64,000 nucleotides of DNA from Dicaeum eximium (GCA_013396995.1 VWZP01009943.1:124001-188000), one strand, 5' to 3'. Numbered from the stretch's first letter, positions 12,039 to 27,040 are shown. A program made the numbers and translations. Notes: a model not told the origin generated them from the letters alone.

Positions 12039-15000
12039 CCCTTGTAATTTTGAACATAGCTGAATATTCATCTGTCCATTAAAATTCAGGTCATTATTCC
12101 AGAAAAAAAAAAGGATTGGTTTTGACATAGTTTTTCCCACACCATCTTCTCCTTCAGGATCTTTCTCTGCATCAGCTCTAAGTGAGAACATATTCTTATG
12201 TCAGTTCAAGAATTAAGATTTTCACACATGTATAAAAATCTTATCCCCTTACAAATTTGGTAACAGATTAACAAACACTACATTTTAGCTATAATTAGAA
12301 AGAATTAAATCTGAATCCAATAATCCTTGTTGAAAAATGCATGTATTTCCAAAGTTTAGACTTTTTTCAGCAGGAAAATTTTAAAAAGATATCTCTACTT
12401 TACAGCCACAGAAGTTTATTTTGTGGGGATTTGTATGCAATAAGAGATAGTGGAGGAGGCAAACTTTAAAATGATATAAAATTTCATGGTTCCAGTGTGT
12501 TATAGTGTGACATGCTCTACTGCAGAGTAGAAGATGGCTCCCACTGATAACAAAACCTCTTAATTCAGTACATTAGCAGACAGCTATCAAAGAGAAAAAA
12601 ACCACAAAGACTAAAATGTAACTGCTATTTAGCAGAGCTATAGCTATGTGAGGTCATGCAGTTAATAATTTCACATATTATTGAAATGTGTATGTAAGCA
12701 AATTCAGTGATTTCATAGCCTAGTTTAAATTGTTTTAAAACTGGGGTTTTTTTAAAGTTTCTAACATTTAACTTCAAACATTGAACTATCTAAACTATTT
12801 TTCTTATAGTATGTAAATCTAGTCCTATAATATGTAAATCTAGGGAGCTGGAGTTTTGTGGGTTTTTCTTGACTTTTTGTTTGTTTGTTTGGAGTTGAAG
12901 GTTTTTGTGTGATTTGGTTGGGTTTTTTTTGGTTGGGTTTTTTTTTTTTATTTTTTATTTTTTTGTTGTTTTAAAGCAGCTGTACTATGAAATTCTTAGT
13001 AATAGGGAAGATTACACTAAACTTCCAAATACAGTCATATCCTCATAAAGCCCAATTTATATAATTTTAAAATTACTAGCAGTCTCAGTCAATAATCAAG
13101 AATTTGTTGATCAGTTACAAGATTCTTCTATTCAGTTCATACAAAAGAAAACAATCTGAATATTTCCATCCTTTTTTTGTTGTTTTTGGGTTTTTGGGGG
13201 GTGGTAGGAATGAGGCTGTGATGCTACATATTTTCTGTTCATTATTTTCATTACCAAGGAGCTTAATTCTGAATAATTTTTTTTTGACACCAGATGCATT
13301 TTAAGGAAGCAAGTGTCAGAAGTTGGCTCACCTAAGACTCGTTTTTGGGAACATACTCTTATTTTACCTACCAAAATAAAGGTACATTATCAGACCATTC
13401 TTTATTTCTCATTATGCTATCATCTTTGTGTATAGCACTAAAAAGATTGTTCCAATTTTGGCAAACCATAGCTGGAGTTTAATTAAGCTTTTGCCTCCCC
13501 TGTCATAAGATATAAATAGAAAATACAACACATATGGAAAAAAATCTACAGCACTTGTGAAGAGGAGTGAGTGCCTTGGGAGACTTGGAGAAAAAGCAGC
13601 TTTTTCAGCTACTCAACTAGTTGATTACTTATTTAATATCTGGCTCTGGTATATTAAATTTAAAGCATTAATTTTCACAGTATTATGTGCTCAGCTTTAT
13701 ATAACTTAAAAGTAAACAAACAAACAACTCTCTTAATTGACTAAAGGTAAGAGGGTTAATTAGAAGGCCAGAAATGGTGAGTCTGTAAACTAATCAGGCA
13801 CTGGTTTACCAGGGAAATATAGAGGGGTTACTTTAATGCTATACATATACACTAACATATAGTCAAAGACACACAGCTGAAAGATACCAAAATGCTCTCC
13901 TCTGAATAAAGGAAATTTCATTATACTGTGTTGGGTACTTTTAACCAAGGCTACAGATGCAGTATTTAGGCTGAAGATTGCCAGAGATCCACCTTCAGTA
14001 TATGAGTTTTTCAAAGCTTAATCTGTATGAGTTATGGTACAGTGCCACAAAAGCATCTAAATTAAAACATAAACCATCACTACATTGGCTGGTTGGCAGT
14101 CTATAGGTATGATTATCTCTCTACAGAATAAAAAATTCTAAATTTTCAACAATTCTAGGAAAACATTAGCACTGTGAAACAGCATTCAAAGCCAATTGCA
14201 ATTATTTTGCATTCAGAGACGTGATTTGTTCTGTATATCCTTTTGGTTTGTTTTCTTCTTAATAGCAAGAACTGCTAAAATGTTAGGCATCTGATTGGAT
14301 AGTAAATACAAATACTAAGATATGTCTTTTAGAGTGTATATTGAAGCTAGATTTAATCATATTTCATAAAATTCTTTCAGATGCAGTGACTAGCAGGTTC
14401 CTAAAAATGGAAGTTCTCCATTTGTTAAGTTCAAAAATCTATCAAAGTCTTAATTTTTAACCTATACTCTCAAAATGCATATTTATTTGCATAAAGCTGT
14501 GGAACAAAACAAAAAGTAGCTCAGATAACAACCTTGCATTTGTTATTTATGTCATTAATGATGAAATCATGCTACGGAAAGTTGTAACCACATCAGCTAT
14601 TTTTGGCATCACTGATATTCTCAAACTCCCTGCTCAATTTTGTAGATACTTATTCTTTCAGTTGCAAATTCCCACAAAACTTTTAGGCTCAGAGGTGAAT
14701 TTTACATCATTATCTCTACTGCATTTACCTGTTAACTCTTGTCTTCTGTCTAACCTTATGCAGTATGCAGGAGTGCTTCATTTACATTACCTCCTGGCAG
14801 AAATCACTAGAAAATATGGCTGGAAAGGCAGAGTGGCAGTGGTGCTTATGATGTTCCAGCCTCATTTAATCCATGAATTTAAGGGTTATAACACTCATCA
14901 TGTGTATGTCCAAATCACCCCTGTCGAAAGGAGTTTGAACTCCCACTCCGAGAAATGTCCTGATCAGCAACTGTGTGACCTGCACTAGTGGGACTCTGTC

Positions 15001-17933
15001 ATTCCTACTGTGGGTGATTCACCTCACCAGGAGGATACATCAAAATGCAAGATCTCATGAGAAGGTTATTTCATATCCTGGTGGTAATAGCCCTGCTATA
15101 AAGAGAAAACCTAAGTCAAAGTCGTTGCTTTGGTGAATGTGGTGTATGTAACTCCAAAATGTCAGCTGGCTGCATATCCCTATGTGCTAAAAGTCATAAT
15201 TTTCCTTGTCACTTCCAGCCTGTTAACACCTCTCAACATGACATGACAGTTGTTAAGGGTTCTCTACGCTCACTCTAGGCCTAAAGACCTAATTTTTCTA
15301 TCCTCACTGTAAAAGAGACCAAATTCTTATCACCCACATTTTGGAAGGAGGCCTACCTACCGTACTTAGCATTATGAATGTCAATGTTGAGGACTTAACC
15401 TCCACTTGGCAAATCAGTCCTGAAGAGGTGAGTGAGACAAAAATCAGGGCCAAGACACACCATAGCAGACCCACAGGACACTGTCTCTTTACATCTTTGA
15501 TAACAGCCCTGGAGATAAAAGTGGAGCAAAACTGCAGACTTTGGGGAGGGTAATGTTAGAAATTTCAAAGGGCAAAAGAGCCCAAACTGTAGTAAATAAA
15601 ATAATCAAATTTATCTCTTTGTTAAGCTGAGTGGAAATGGTGGCTGTTGTTCTTTGCCTATCCCAACCACCCATTCCATCCTAGGAAACACCTATTTCAC
15701 CTCTCTACTGCTTTTTCTTCTCCATGCCAGTTTTACTGTGATCCTAGAACCTGACTTATCCTTTCCCGATAGTTGTCATGGACAAGCCACCAGCACACAA
15801 GCAATGTCCTTTTCTTCTTTTTCAGGCTTTATTTGGCCTCATGAAATTATTTAAGGTTAAATGTTCCATAGGTCTAGAAACATTAAAAGGCTTGCAATAT
15901 GATTTTTTTCTTTAGAATACATTGAAAACTGAAAAATATTATATACAATGCTTCAAAGTTCATACTACAATAAAATGAACTTTTATAAAATTTTCACTGG
16001 CAGTCTTCCTGACACTCCAGGAATCAAATAAAACCAGGAATTAAAGACTTATCCTGTTACTTTTAAACTGTACAACAGACAATTTTTTTTCAAAGGCAAT
16101 CTTTTATGTAGAGCAAATTTTCTCTTCCAAAATTAATTTTATTTTTCTAAAAAAAAATAGTCAATATCCAAAATGTTACAGTTTAACAAAGCACTTATTT
16201 GGTTTGGCATTTAGAATATTGTAATTTTAAAATTCAACATTTAAGCAAAGAATTTTTAAAATAAAACTTGAATGAGAAAAAAAATGGTGAATTAAAAAAA
16301 ATTATTCATAAATTTTTATGTTGATTAAATACACTATGCTAAATGCAATTAATTTTGCCCAGCAAAGTTTCTTAATAAAATGCTGAAGTGTTCCCTTTAT
16401 ATTACAGCAATAGATGTTTCTGATACATTTAGATTTTTAAAGTTACTTTAACTGCCTCATTTTATGTCTGACATCACTAACATGATAGAGATTTAATTGC
16501 TCATTACAAGCATTCATTTATTCCTGTAGCAAACATCAACCATAGTTATGGGATATAGTTACAGAAATTTGTAGAGATACTACAATATTTATTGTATGCG
16601 TACAAATCAATAACTCTGACTGTCCCACTCAGATCTCTGGAGAGGCTACCCTGCCATGTATCCGTCCTGCCACAGCATTGCCAAGGTCACCGATGGCTGG
16701 ATACAGAGGCTGGACACACCTTGGGTACAGGAGGAGTGCAGACTGCAAGTATGAGTTTCTGTTTAACTCTAGAGACATGAACGTTTCCATGTTATAGGCT
16801 AGCCAGAATTTTTTCATAAATTGTTGAAAAAAATTGATTTAGCCATAGACAAATATTTGACAATAGCACGCAGTGGCAAGAGCAAAGCCACCAATGGTGT
16901 ATGAATGGCATCTTGGGGAAAGTACAGTACAAAACTTTGGCCATCCCTTCACAGTCACAATGCTCTTGGTCAGCAACCTGAGTTCAGGCTGCCTGAAAGT
17001 GTCATATAAAAACTAATGTCAGGCATTTTTTATAAAGTAGCCTATGAAGTTTGGAATCCTCTGAAAAAGTTATTTTTTCTGCCTGACTTTGACTTGGCCC
17101 TGTGGTTTGGTTAACTGAAGTTCATAGAAGCAACTAAAGCAGGCTCAAAGTAGTTGATGCAATCTTCAAGTGCAAATTACATATGCCAGAAATTGTGTTT
17201 TTTCTCCTCTGGTATTACCAGTGAATTCATCTCCAGACCAACACTCAAGGTTTGCCAACATGGTGTGCAGCTGTATTTTATTGTTTATCACCGAATATGG
17301 TCTGAAAACAATTCCTGTGTTATGTTATGATGAAAGATTTAAAAGCAGCAGTGTCTGTCATCACTGGAGATGAAGATAAGTGAATGTCAAGATTGAGTTA
17401 AAAAAATCCAAGATTTCCTATGAGATACATTGAAGAAGACTGAAAACTACTCAACTGTAATACAAGATCAAAGATGAATGGGAGTCTAGATGTGATGCAT
17501 TTTCACTATGCACTAACAGTAGCCAAGAAAATCAGACCACATTTATTCAGAGCAAAGGCATTAATGACTTCAAATTCCAAGGTCTTGTTAAATGGTAGAG
17601 TCAGATAAATTTGTGGCCAAAAATGTGGCTGTTATAATCAGGCAGTAAGGATCTCCCAGGAATAAAATTTCTGATGGCATTTTTTGTTGTGATAGAATTA
17701 GAGGTCAACAAAAAAGCAATCCAGACCCACAGTACCAACTTGAACTGACAACCTAGCAAGTTCCAGTAACAGCTGCATGCTGGTAAGCTGAAACTGAAGA
17801 CATTTGAACTATTCTGTTTTGGTTATATTGACACCTAGGGAAACAGAAAGGCTGAAAGCTGACACACCTCATAATAAATAAATAAGGTTTAACAATTTAT
17901 TGGAATGGTAAACTACTTTTCCACAGTCTACAC
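12039..17933. other. AT-rich noncoding DNA
   Basis: No gene or interspersed repeat is recognised. It holds T/G-rich low-complexity tracts (about 12850-12972 and 13164-13204) and an imperfect 20-base doublet containing 'tatgtaaatctag' at about 12810-12843. Open frames of 139 codons (14569-14988) and 70 codons (15341-15553) have no recognised motif and no supporting signals, and are within chance expectation. Confidence 0.55.
12850..12972. repeat. T/G-rich low-complexity tract
   Basis: Runs of T broken by G pairs (gggtttttt, tttgtttgtttg) dominate the plus strand. It carries no coding potential and may be difficult to sequence or align. Confidence 0.85.
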
Positions 17934-17985
17934 ATCCATCATATATAAGCACAAAAAGTATCCATCATATAAAAGCATAAAAAGC
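17934..17985 (+). repeat. 26-bp tandem duplication
   Basis: Two adjacent 26-base copies begin 'atccatcatata' (17934-17959 and 17960-17985) and differ at three positions. Confidence 0.9.
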
Positions 17986-20900
17986 ATCAAGAAAAAGCCA
18001 GTTCTGAATTCTCTAGCTCAGCCTACAGTGATACAATGAGAAGGTAAGTCAGAGAAAAGTGCTTTGAGCAGAGAGCACAGTGCAGACCAAAATCCAGATG
18101 CTTTCCAGCTAGCAGTTCTGTAGCACAGGAGACAAGTTTAATCCATGTAATACTGTAGCTGTACATCTCTCCAGAAAGCCCGAAACAACCCAAAAAGGCT
18201 TTGATGTGAGCTGCTTCACCCATTAGAACAATGCATACTCTAGAATTCAGGATCCAATGCTAACAGCAGTTAACACTGGCTGCCAGCATGTTTGTGGATG
18301 AGCTGGGAATGCCAGATAGACTTAATCAGTGTTGTAGGAGCTGACACTTAGCTGAGCAAACATTCCATACTTAATGTAAACCAATATGCACAGAGCAAGC
18401 CAAAAGTCGTAACTACAGACCATGAATTTGTTGAACATGTATTTTGAACAGCATGAAATGCACAACTGTTCAGACATCATAAAACTCTCCACCATCCTTA
18501 AATCACAACTTGGTGTTGAAATAACTAAGGCAGATATAATTTTTACAGGCAGGACTACATTTCCAATCTACATTTAGTGATTCCTGAAAAGTCTTCATGG
18601 GTTTTAAGTTGAGAACCAACTGGGAAATTTCAGGCATATTTTTCAAGTATTTGGTTTAGACATCAACTACAGAAGAAAATGAACAGGCTGCAAAATAGAT
18701 ATGCAACCATTCACACAAAGCAAATGAGGAAAGATTAATCCTGGATGTATAATATAACTAGAAATCAGGGCAGTAGAAATGAAATCAAGGACACCTGCAG
18801 AGTAAAGGCAAGTCAAAAGCCAGAGTGAAATCAGGATCTTTAACTCAAACAGTAAGTTTTAGGAATTAACAGTAGGTTGTTCAGTAAATATGAAGATCTG
18901 ATGGACAAAATTAAATGAACTCTTAATAAAGACTATTCCTATGACACCATTTTTACTAATCAGTTCCTCCCCCATCAATTCAGGCATTAGTCACAGAAAA
19001 TTCAACTACAGACTTCGCTCAAGGAAGGTGTAGCTACCTGAATATAACTTGGAAGAAAGAATTTAGACTGAAAGGCAGCCAAGAAATCAACTTTTTAGCC
19101 ACATAGCCTAAGTGGTAGCTGCGATTTTCACCTCTCTATAGAAGGTTCTTTAATAAAGAGAATATACAATTTTAGAAATAGTGTAGAAACATGAGGCAGG
19201 ACACAGGTTATTACTGGATGTCTGTTAAAAAGTAAATAAACAAATAAATGAAAATTAATCCTAAACCTTAAAGAGATTCTCAGTGTATTACTATGAATGA
19301 TATGAACAGAAACATGACATGAAGCAAACTCAACTCAGTTTATAGGTAAGCTATTGTTGCAGCATAATAATTGATGCTATTTATTATTATACCACAAAGA
19401 TACTTACTGGTTCCTGTGGCTGTCAGAGAAAGGAACAGCACAATTCCCAGAATGTCAAAATTCACCTGGTCTAACAGCAAAGTATTTTAACATTCAATGT
19501 AAGCAATCCAGCAACCAACCCTTTTATATTTCCATGTTAGGAAGTGTCATAGGGGAGAATTACACCATCCGTGACCAAAACCGTTAATGTGATCAACGAG
19601 CATTTGGGCATTCCCTGGCATCTGCACTATGCAAGCCTCAAGACAGTCCCATTTGTTTAAGACAAACTGTGTGAAACTACAATGAAGAGCTAGTCATTGC
19701 CTAAATTTTCCTTTTTAAGTCAGGTTCATTAGGATTGGGTACAAGAACGTGCAGGTATAAACTTATGAGCGTTAGATGAAAATAATTTGCAGTCTCTTGG
19801 CAGCAGCTTGGAAATAACTATTTTTGCAATAGCAAGTCACGTCAAATAATCTACCATCCATAAAAGACACAGCACTAAATGCAAACTAATGAGGATTGCT
19901 GAATCTGGGAACAATTAAACCTGTCAACTAAACCCCACACTGCAGACGTGAAAGGTACAGTGCACTCCAAAACAGAGCAAATCCTCTGTAGTTTTTAATG
20001 TACTTCTTCTAGATGGATTTGCTGAATTAAGTAGAAGAAATGGTCAAAAGCTTTCACAAATTTGGTTTGTTCCTGGACTGCAACTTTAGCAGTGAAAAGT
20101 TCAAAGGGTCACTGCTGCCTTTTCATCACACAATTGAGCTCTATGAGAAAGCCCCTATCAATAAACATGCTTAAAGCTGGGGATGGAAAATTAAAGTGAA
20201 GGGAAAGCCAGTTCAGGGTGACCATTTCTAGAAGCCATGTCTCAGGATGTGGAGAGGACGACCATCAAAAGCACAGGAAGGTTCACAAGAGTTTAACAAA
20301 CCTTGGTTAAAACCTTGTCCAGTGTAAGGTCCTGATAAATTTCCTATGGATTTGCATGATTGCACAGTAAAAAATCAGTTAATTTAAAGAAGGTGGGGGT
20401 TTTTTTGTATATTACCATGCTAAATAGCTCACTTACCAGTTTTAATCTGTTTCTTTGACAAGAAAAATGTTTATGAAGTTGTAAAGTATGCAGTTTATAT
20501 TGTAAAGAATGCTTCTGAAATGGTGTACCTGTAGCTTATAAAAATAATGTTACCTGTTAGTTTATAATTGAAAGAGTCTAGAAATGACAACCCAGAGGAA
20601 ACATCCCCAGCCTAAAAGTCCAGTTTTGTGTTTTGCCTGCCAGTATACAATGTTTTCTATGGTTAACAAAGGTGATTTGAAGACGTGGAAGCTGTCTGAG
20701 AGCTGGGAAAGAAGTTATTCTTTCTGGTTTTGTCTCTTTAAAAAACAATTAATTCCTAAAGAAGAATTGTATGAGGGAGGATCAAATCATGTCCTGCATT
20801 TTCAGAAGAAGACATAGCATAGTTTTAAATTAAATGTATAAGGTGAAAAATAACAGGCACCCTAACTTACCTTGGTACTATTTCCTTCTTTAAAAAATCG

Positions 20901-23184
20901 TATATGCACGAAAATGGGAGATTTTTGGAAAATTGACCAAATTTTCCAAAAAATTCTTTGTGTTGGGAAGAATAAGGAAAATATGAACAATCAAAGCCCA
21001 ATGAGTATCATTGCAAATGGGTACAACTTGAATCTTTCTAACTACATTAGGCAGAAGGCAGAAGAGCAACCTGAGGCAAGCAGATCTGGCTCTCCCAGCT
21101 TGTGTTGAGGGGAAGCTGTGACACTGCAGAAGGCAGATATACCAGCAGAAAGATATGACCTCATTGGAAGGGAGGTTAGTTGATTGTCCCTGTTAAGCCT
21201 GTTCAAAGCCATTTCCAATTATAGTTTTAATCATTTTGAGTAATGAAGGACATAACAATCATTTCTGCCTAGTCCTTGGATTGAATCAAGCCATTCTTTT
21301 GTGAGTCATGTAGATCTACAGAAGAACTTCATCTCATACACAAGAATGTTACTAAAATTGCTTTCACATAGTCTTTTCATCTCTGGGAGTGGAGAATAGG
21401 ATGGGAAAACATTATGAGAAGGGCTGTATGTAAGGTCTGTCTTTCTGATCTTGCCAGAGGGAGGATGTACTCAAAAGAAAAAGCAAAAACAGATCTCTGT
21501 TGTTTTCCTAGTTTAGCATATCACCATTGAACTGAAATTGTCATGTCCTGTGATGCAAAAGATGCAGAATTCAATTAAATCAGCACAAAAGGGATTCAAT
21601 AGTTTGAATCTCACATGCACATACATACTGTGATGATTTCTGCCTACTGTGCTTCCAAGCTGAGGAGCAGTTGGCTCTCTGAAGCCCTCAAGCAGGCTTG
21701 GCAATCATGGATCTTACACTAGGCTATGTTATGCAGATGAAAGCAGCAGAAAAGTCTGTGTGCTTAGCTGCTATCCAGACTGCCCTGAAATGCTTGCAAT
21801 ACAAATGAAATCATTAAACCTCTGGAGATCCTTAAGGGCATGACCTGTAGAATACTTATTTATTGCTATATTATTTTGAGTGAACTTAGAACAATCATTT
21901 TCTTCCATTGGCAGCATTGATATTTGCAGTTTCAGATCATTCTGTTAAGGAGCAGGATAGTGCTTGACTGAGGTGATCTTTGAAATTTTATTTCCGTTTA
22001 AATAAGAGCATGTAAGTGATCTGAACTGATATGCGAATATATTAATACAAGGAAATAGCAATATAAAGCCTTGGAAGGCAAAACTGCTGTCTGTCTACCA
22101 GGTCAACACCTTGATCAACCTGAAATGATGCTTTGAAGTTAACACATCAGTCATGTTAAGATTTAGTCAGATTTATGAAATTCAGGTTTTCTTTGTTCCA
22201 CAAGAATAAATACCTTTTTCTCAATATTTTAGATACTGAATTATTTTTAAGCTTGAAAATACCATTTCTATCCAGGAGAAGCATGAAAGCATTAAACATG
22301 CCATAAAAACATAATTTATGGTAGACTAAAATGTATTAGATTTCAGATGTGTTAGTGACAGCGAAACAACATAATAGAGCTTGGCAAGATGAAGACAGTC
22401 ATAACACACATCTTCAACAACAGCATCCAGGTAGCAGAGAAAATAAATCTACTTCAGAGGCCTTACTAAAGACTTATAATAAAGAGATTTAAAAAAATAC
22501 GTAAGAGTAAATTTTTTTTCTGATGACAGTCTCTCTTTGCATTTAAAAGGGACACTGCATAGGATGATCGAGTAAAGAAAGACAGTGGGTGAGGAAGCAA
22601 GTCCTAAGAACCTTGTGTGTCCAGCATTTACAGCTAGGATAAAATTCCTAAAAGACAACTTACTTACTCACCTACCTTTGTATCTCTTCATGCTGCGCAT
22701 AATAATTCCATCAGAAAGAATCAGTAAAAGACAGGAAAAGATCCCAAGAGTTCACAGATAACATTCCATGGCCAGCTTTAACCATTTTAACTCCATGCAG
22801 AATCAGTTTTCAGTCACCCTTAGGATGACCGCAAACACTATATTGGGTAAAGGAAAAAGACAATATGCAAGGGACCTATTTCAGTTAGATCACAGTAACT
22901 AGAGCAGAAGTAGTATCAAGAATAGCTTTTACTTTAAATTATTCTCTTATTTGTGTCTATCTGAGGAAGTGCTGTCTGTTGATGCTGTCCTAACCCTTTC
23001 CATTTCATGTAAAGTGATTTTATTGCCAGTCCTACACCGCTTCAGTTTCAACTGAGACCTATGTCAAGGCTGTGCTCAAGTTCAACAGCCCCCACTCTAA
23101 CTGCTGGACATTAATTCAAATTTCCCATTTATCAACCATTTTTAATCCATAAGTATATGTCACAATTTCTAGTGTAATAGAAGA
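17986..23184. other. AT-rich noncoding DNA
   Basis: A long stretch without recognised genes or repeats. Open frames of 60-78 codons (for example 20584-20817 and 20872-21108) show no motif, and their codon use looks random. Confidence 0.55.
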
Positions 23185-23350
23185 TTGAAGGGCTGGAGAA
23201 CCTGCTATGTGAAGAAAGACTGAAAAAGTAAAGTCTCTTTTGCCAGGAGAAGGGAGGGCTTGGGGAAGCTCATCACAATATTCCAGTGCTTAAAGGACAG
23301 TTAGAAAGACAACAGAGGCTCTCCCTTCACAAGACCTACATGGAGAAGAC
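23185..23350 (+). mobile_element. CR1 LINE fragment (reverse transcriptase C-terminal region)
   Basis: The order 'gggctggagaacctgct', 'gaagaaagactgaaaaa', 'gccaggagaaggg', 'ctcatcacaatattccagtgcttaaagg', 'tctcccttcacaag' matches the CR1 region coding for 'LERLLYEERLKEL...LEKRRLRGDLITTFQYLKG'. Both ends are truncated, and the reading frame is shifted and interrupted. Similarity may continue weakly to about 23450. Assignment is by recall of the family consensus. Confidence 0.7.
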
Positions 23351-25144
23351 ATTATACTAAAACCACAAAAAAATATTGTTACTCTTTTTTAGGTTAAAAA
23401 ACCCCCACAATGAATTTTGTTTGTGGTATGGGAGGCCTTTTCATCTCACCAGTGTTTCAAATAATAATATTAAGGGTGCCATTATGTAACATTGAATCAC
23501 TTTAGAAAAAATCTCAGTAGTATGGTACATTCAAAATGTAATGGAAGTAACAGTATTTTTCAAGAAATTTTATAATGATCAGAATTGAATCCATCATCCT
23601 TAGATAACAATAAGTAGCAATTAATGTCATCATTTTTACCAACTAGTCTTAAACATAGGCACAGACAATTCTATTGTAAGTTTAGAAAAAGTAGCTTCAC
23701 CATTCATCCAAGAATTTCTGCCCGCTCCTCAAGAAAATGAATGTAATTTTTTTTCATGTTTTTTGCTGGTAAAATGTGTGTGATGACTTCTCAAAACTTT
23801 CAATCCATTACAGATGAGAAGGTTTTTCCATATGTATCTGAATGAATATGCATTATTTAGCAGATCATTTAATGCATAAATATATTAAAATTAAAGAGTG
23901 AAAGCTCCAAAAACCCAAACAAACAAACAAACAAAAGCAAAACAAAAAAGAAAAAAAAAAGAAAATAAATTTATTGTACACCTGATATAAAATTTATGTA
24001 AGCCTACCATGTAATGAACTGCAGAGGAGTGATAAAACATAATATTTTTCCCCAAAACAGCTGCAAAAGCATCTTATAAAAATAAAAGGATTTTCTGACT
24101 CTTGCAATTTGAATTGTATGTTTTATAACACTTATGAGTTGTTTCAATGCATTTGTATGGCACACTCCATTGGAGTAAATGAACTGGGAAGGGCATTTTC
24201 ACGAGAATTTTGGGACAGAACACAAGAAGTTTCTGGGAATATTAACATTGGAATTGACAGCTTCATTCAGCAATATGGAAGTTACTAAATAATCTTTTGA
24301 AAGTTTGGGGTTTTTCACTGGAACCTAGGTGAAAATCAACAAAGCGCAAGAAGAAAACACAGGCTAATTTGAGAGGATATATCTCAGTGAAAGCTGAAAG
24401 AAATCACCCTGAATTAGACAACTGTTAACAACATTAATGTGACCTTGACTTTCAAAAAGAATGTGATAAATTTTGAGACAGATTAAGATACTCAAAATGT
24501 GTTTTGTTTATATCCTTGTAATTCTAAAGTTTCTGTAATACCATGTACATTAGCAAGGGAGAAAACACAACCAAAATATAAGTCCATTTGATTCTAAGGA
24601 ATCAAATGAGAGAGAGTAGACAGTGTGTATGTTATTTCCATAAAACAGTATCCCACTGGATCAGGAAAATACCTCTGGATGTCTAATTTAGATAACAATC
24701 ATTTTCACATCAGATTCACAAGATATCAAGTAATAATCAAAAGCTCACTCTATTGCTAACATAATTCATATGTAAAATTTCTAGGAGTAGAATAATTAAC
24801 ATTGTTAGCATTTTATAAACAAGAAACAGTGAACAATCATTTATCAGAATTTTTTATTATCAGAAAGAAGTGAAGACAAAAAGGGGGAAGAAATCCAATG
24901 CACACCAAATTTTAAAGATTATAAATAACAATGAATGCAGTTATCTTTATTCTTTGCTTATCAGATGTCAATTGACTACCAGGTCAGACTGTGTAAATGT
25001 GTACAGAATTATAAGAAGAAGGCTAGCTGTTCTCTTCAAATAAGGTAAATATTGCAAGAAAAAGAAAATGTGTATCTTACTATATCGTATTTAGTAGTAC
25101 CTGTGAATTCAGAAAGGACTGCCAAGACTGTATTTTCATAGGAA
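23351..25144. other. AT-rich noncoding DNA
   Basis: No gene is recognised. An A-rich tract with AAAC units lies at about 23909-23970. Confidence 0.55.
23909..23970. repeat. A-rich (AAAC)n low-complexity tract
   Basis: Four to five CAAA units followed by runs of A with G or C interruptions. It may be an old slippage tract or the decayed tail of a retrotransposed copy, but no element body is recognised beside it. Confidence 0.85.
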
Positions 25145-25405
25145 CCAGGTTCCACGGACTTGTGCACGTCCAGGTTCTTTAAATATTCCACAGCCCGAAC
25201 CTTCCCATACCAGGGGTACGGCTTCCTTTCTCCAGGCCCTCCATCTGGTCTTAGGGGTCTGTGGTTCCCGAAAACAAATCATTCCAGAAAGAGTAGAAGA
25301 AAGCACTCACTCAGCCTTTTCCATGTCCTTTGTCACCCAATCCGATCAGCACTGTGGTCTCATTTCCCATAGCCTTCATTTTCTTCTTATATGCCTGGAG
25401 AAGCC
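25145..25405 (-). mobile_element. CR1 LINE fragment (linker between endonuclease and reverse transcriptase)
   Basis: On the minus strand, 'gacaaaggacatggaaaaggctgag' reads as TKDMEKAE, followed in a shifted frame by an 'LSAFF' equivalent. Near the low-coordinate end 'aacctggacgtgcacaagtcc' reads NLDVHKS, the CR1 ORF2 motif that precedes 'MGPDEIHPRVLREL'. This part of ORF2 lies just upstream of the reverse-transcriptase domain. The copy is broken by frameshifts and stops and is truncated at both ends. Confidence 0.78.
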
Positions 25406-27016
25406 CTACTTATAAATCTTTATGATCCTCACCATACTCAATTCTAGATGAGCTTCAGCTTTCTTAACTCCATCCCTTTTCCCTTGCACAGTATCTCTAC
25501 ATACCTGAGTTATCTCACCCTACTTCCACTGCTTGTATGCTGCTGCATGATAGAAGGAGATGCCAAGAACAAAGTTAGGTCTAGGATTTCTAACTCGAAG
25601 GCAAAGATTTAAATATCCCCTCTAGTAAAACTCGACAGTTTTGAGAGAGGAATCAAATAGGGTGTTTATTCCATGAAGTAAACTATGTTATAAAGACCCT
25701 TGAGATGGTTCAAGTCAGGCTGGCATGAATATATGGTGCAGAGCAGTGCTATGCAGAAATAACAGCTTTCGTCTCAAGAGCTTCATGAACAGTTAAAGCA
25801 GCAGTCAAAGAAAGCTTGAAAACCCTGCTTTTAAGTACAAGTGGCTCAGGTCCCACATTGCCTTCATATGAATATGTTGTTTCAACTTCAGCAGCTATTT
25901 CCATTGGTACTAACGTTGCACATTTGCTACCCTTTGGTATGAAAAAAAAATCCCAAGCCAATTACTCTTATTCCTTTTTACCCTGAACAAAACAAAGCAA
26001 AAGAAAGACAAATTCTCATAGATAACCATTTATCCAATGCTTGAAGAACTAATTTGGGAAAAACTCAAGCTCAAAACCTCTGACTTGAGGGATTTGGAAT
26101 TATAATTTGATCCCACAACCTTTTAGCAACTCCTAAATGCTAGGTTAAAATAGACAATAGAGTTGGAATTCTTTCTTAAGTTTTCAGCTCAGGAAAAAAA
26201 AGCAAAAAAATATGTTATGGGGTGAAGGAAACTCATTCGTATAGAAAGTAAACGTTGTTTAGGGGATTTGGCCAAAAGAGAAAGGCTTCCCACCTTCTCC
26301 AAAAGGTATTTAATATTCACGTGTGAAGCAGAACTAGAACAGACAAGATGCATAAAAATATGTTTCATCTACTCGCTATTTAGGTGTAAAATTTGAGTCT
26401 AACCATTGCTACAAATCAAACAGAACAAGGAATTGCACTGGATCGTCTCGATTTCACAACACTCGAACTACAAGGAAAAAAATATGCTCTACAAATATAT
26501 GCAGCTGCTAGTACTGTGTGTGAAAGAGAAAACATAGATTTTTTAAATAATTTTGTAAGCACTTCAAATGGAAACACTCTCAATTTTCTTACAGCTTTGC
26601 TCTCTTTGAACATTTGTTGGAGCACACATTTATCTCCCTAAATGATTGCAATAAAAATGGTGGTGAACGATACCTCCAGCAAAGCAAATTACCAGCTTGC
26701 ATGTGGAAGAAATCACTCTGCTGTTGCATTTTCCACCCCTCTTTCACTTTGGCTTTTAAAGACATCAGAGTTCTCTCTCTTCTGACAAAAAAAATATTAT
26801 AGACTGTATACCATAGTGTAGGAGGCCTGATTGAGTAGAGCTACCGGAGGGCAGAACTTATCAACAGGCAGCCATGACTGTGTCATTTACCTGTCTGCTT
26901 TGAAGTCTGCTAATCTTTTTATGTAACATGAAAAAATGTAAGCAAGGAACTGCTAGTGTATACACACAATTTCCTTCTCTTTCTCACTCTCAATCAGCCA
27001 AATACACATGCAAATG

Positions 27017-27040
27017 CACACACACACACACACACACACA
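27017..27040. repeat. (CA)12 microsatellite
   Basis: Twelve uninterrupted CA units. Confidence 0.95.

Noticed and set aside
14569..14988. 139-codon plus-strand open frame
   Set aside because: No recognised motif, no nearby promoter or splice support, and a chance-range length.
17934..17985. Possible CRISPR-like repeat
   Set aside because: Only two adjacent copies with no spacers. It is a simple tandem duplication in a vertebrate-type genome.
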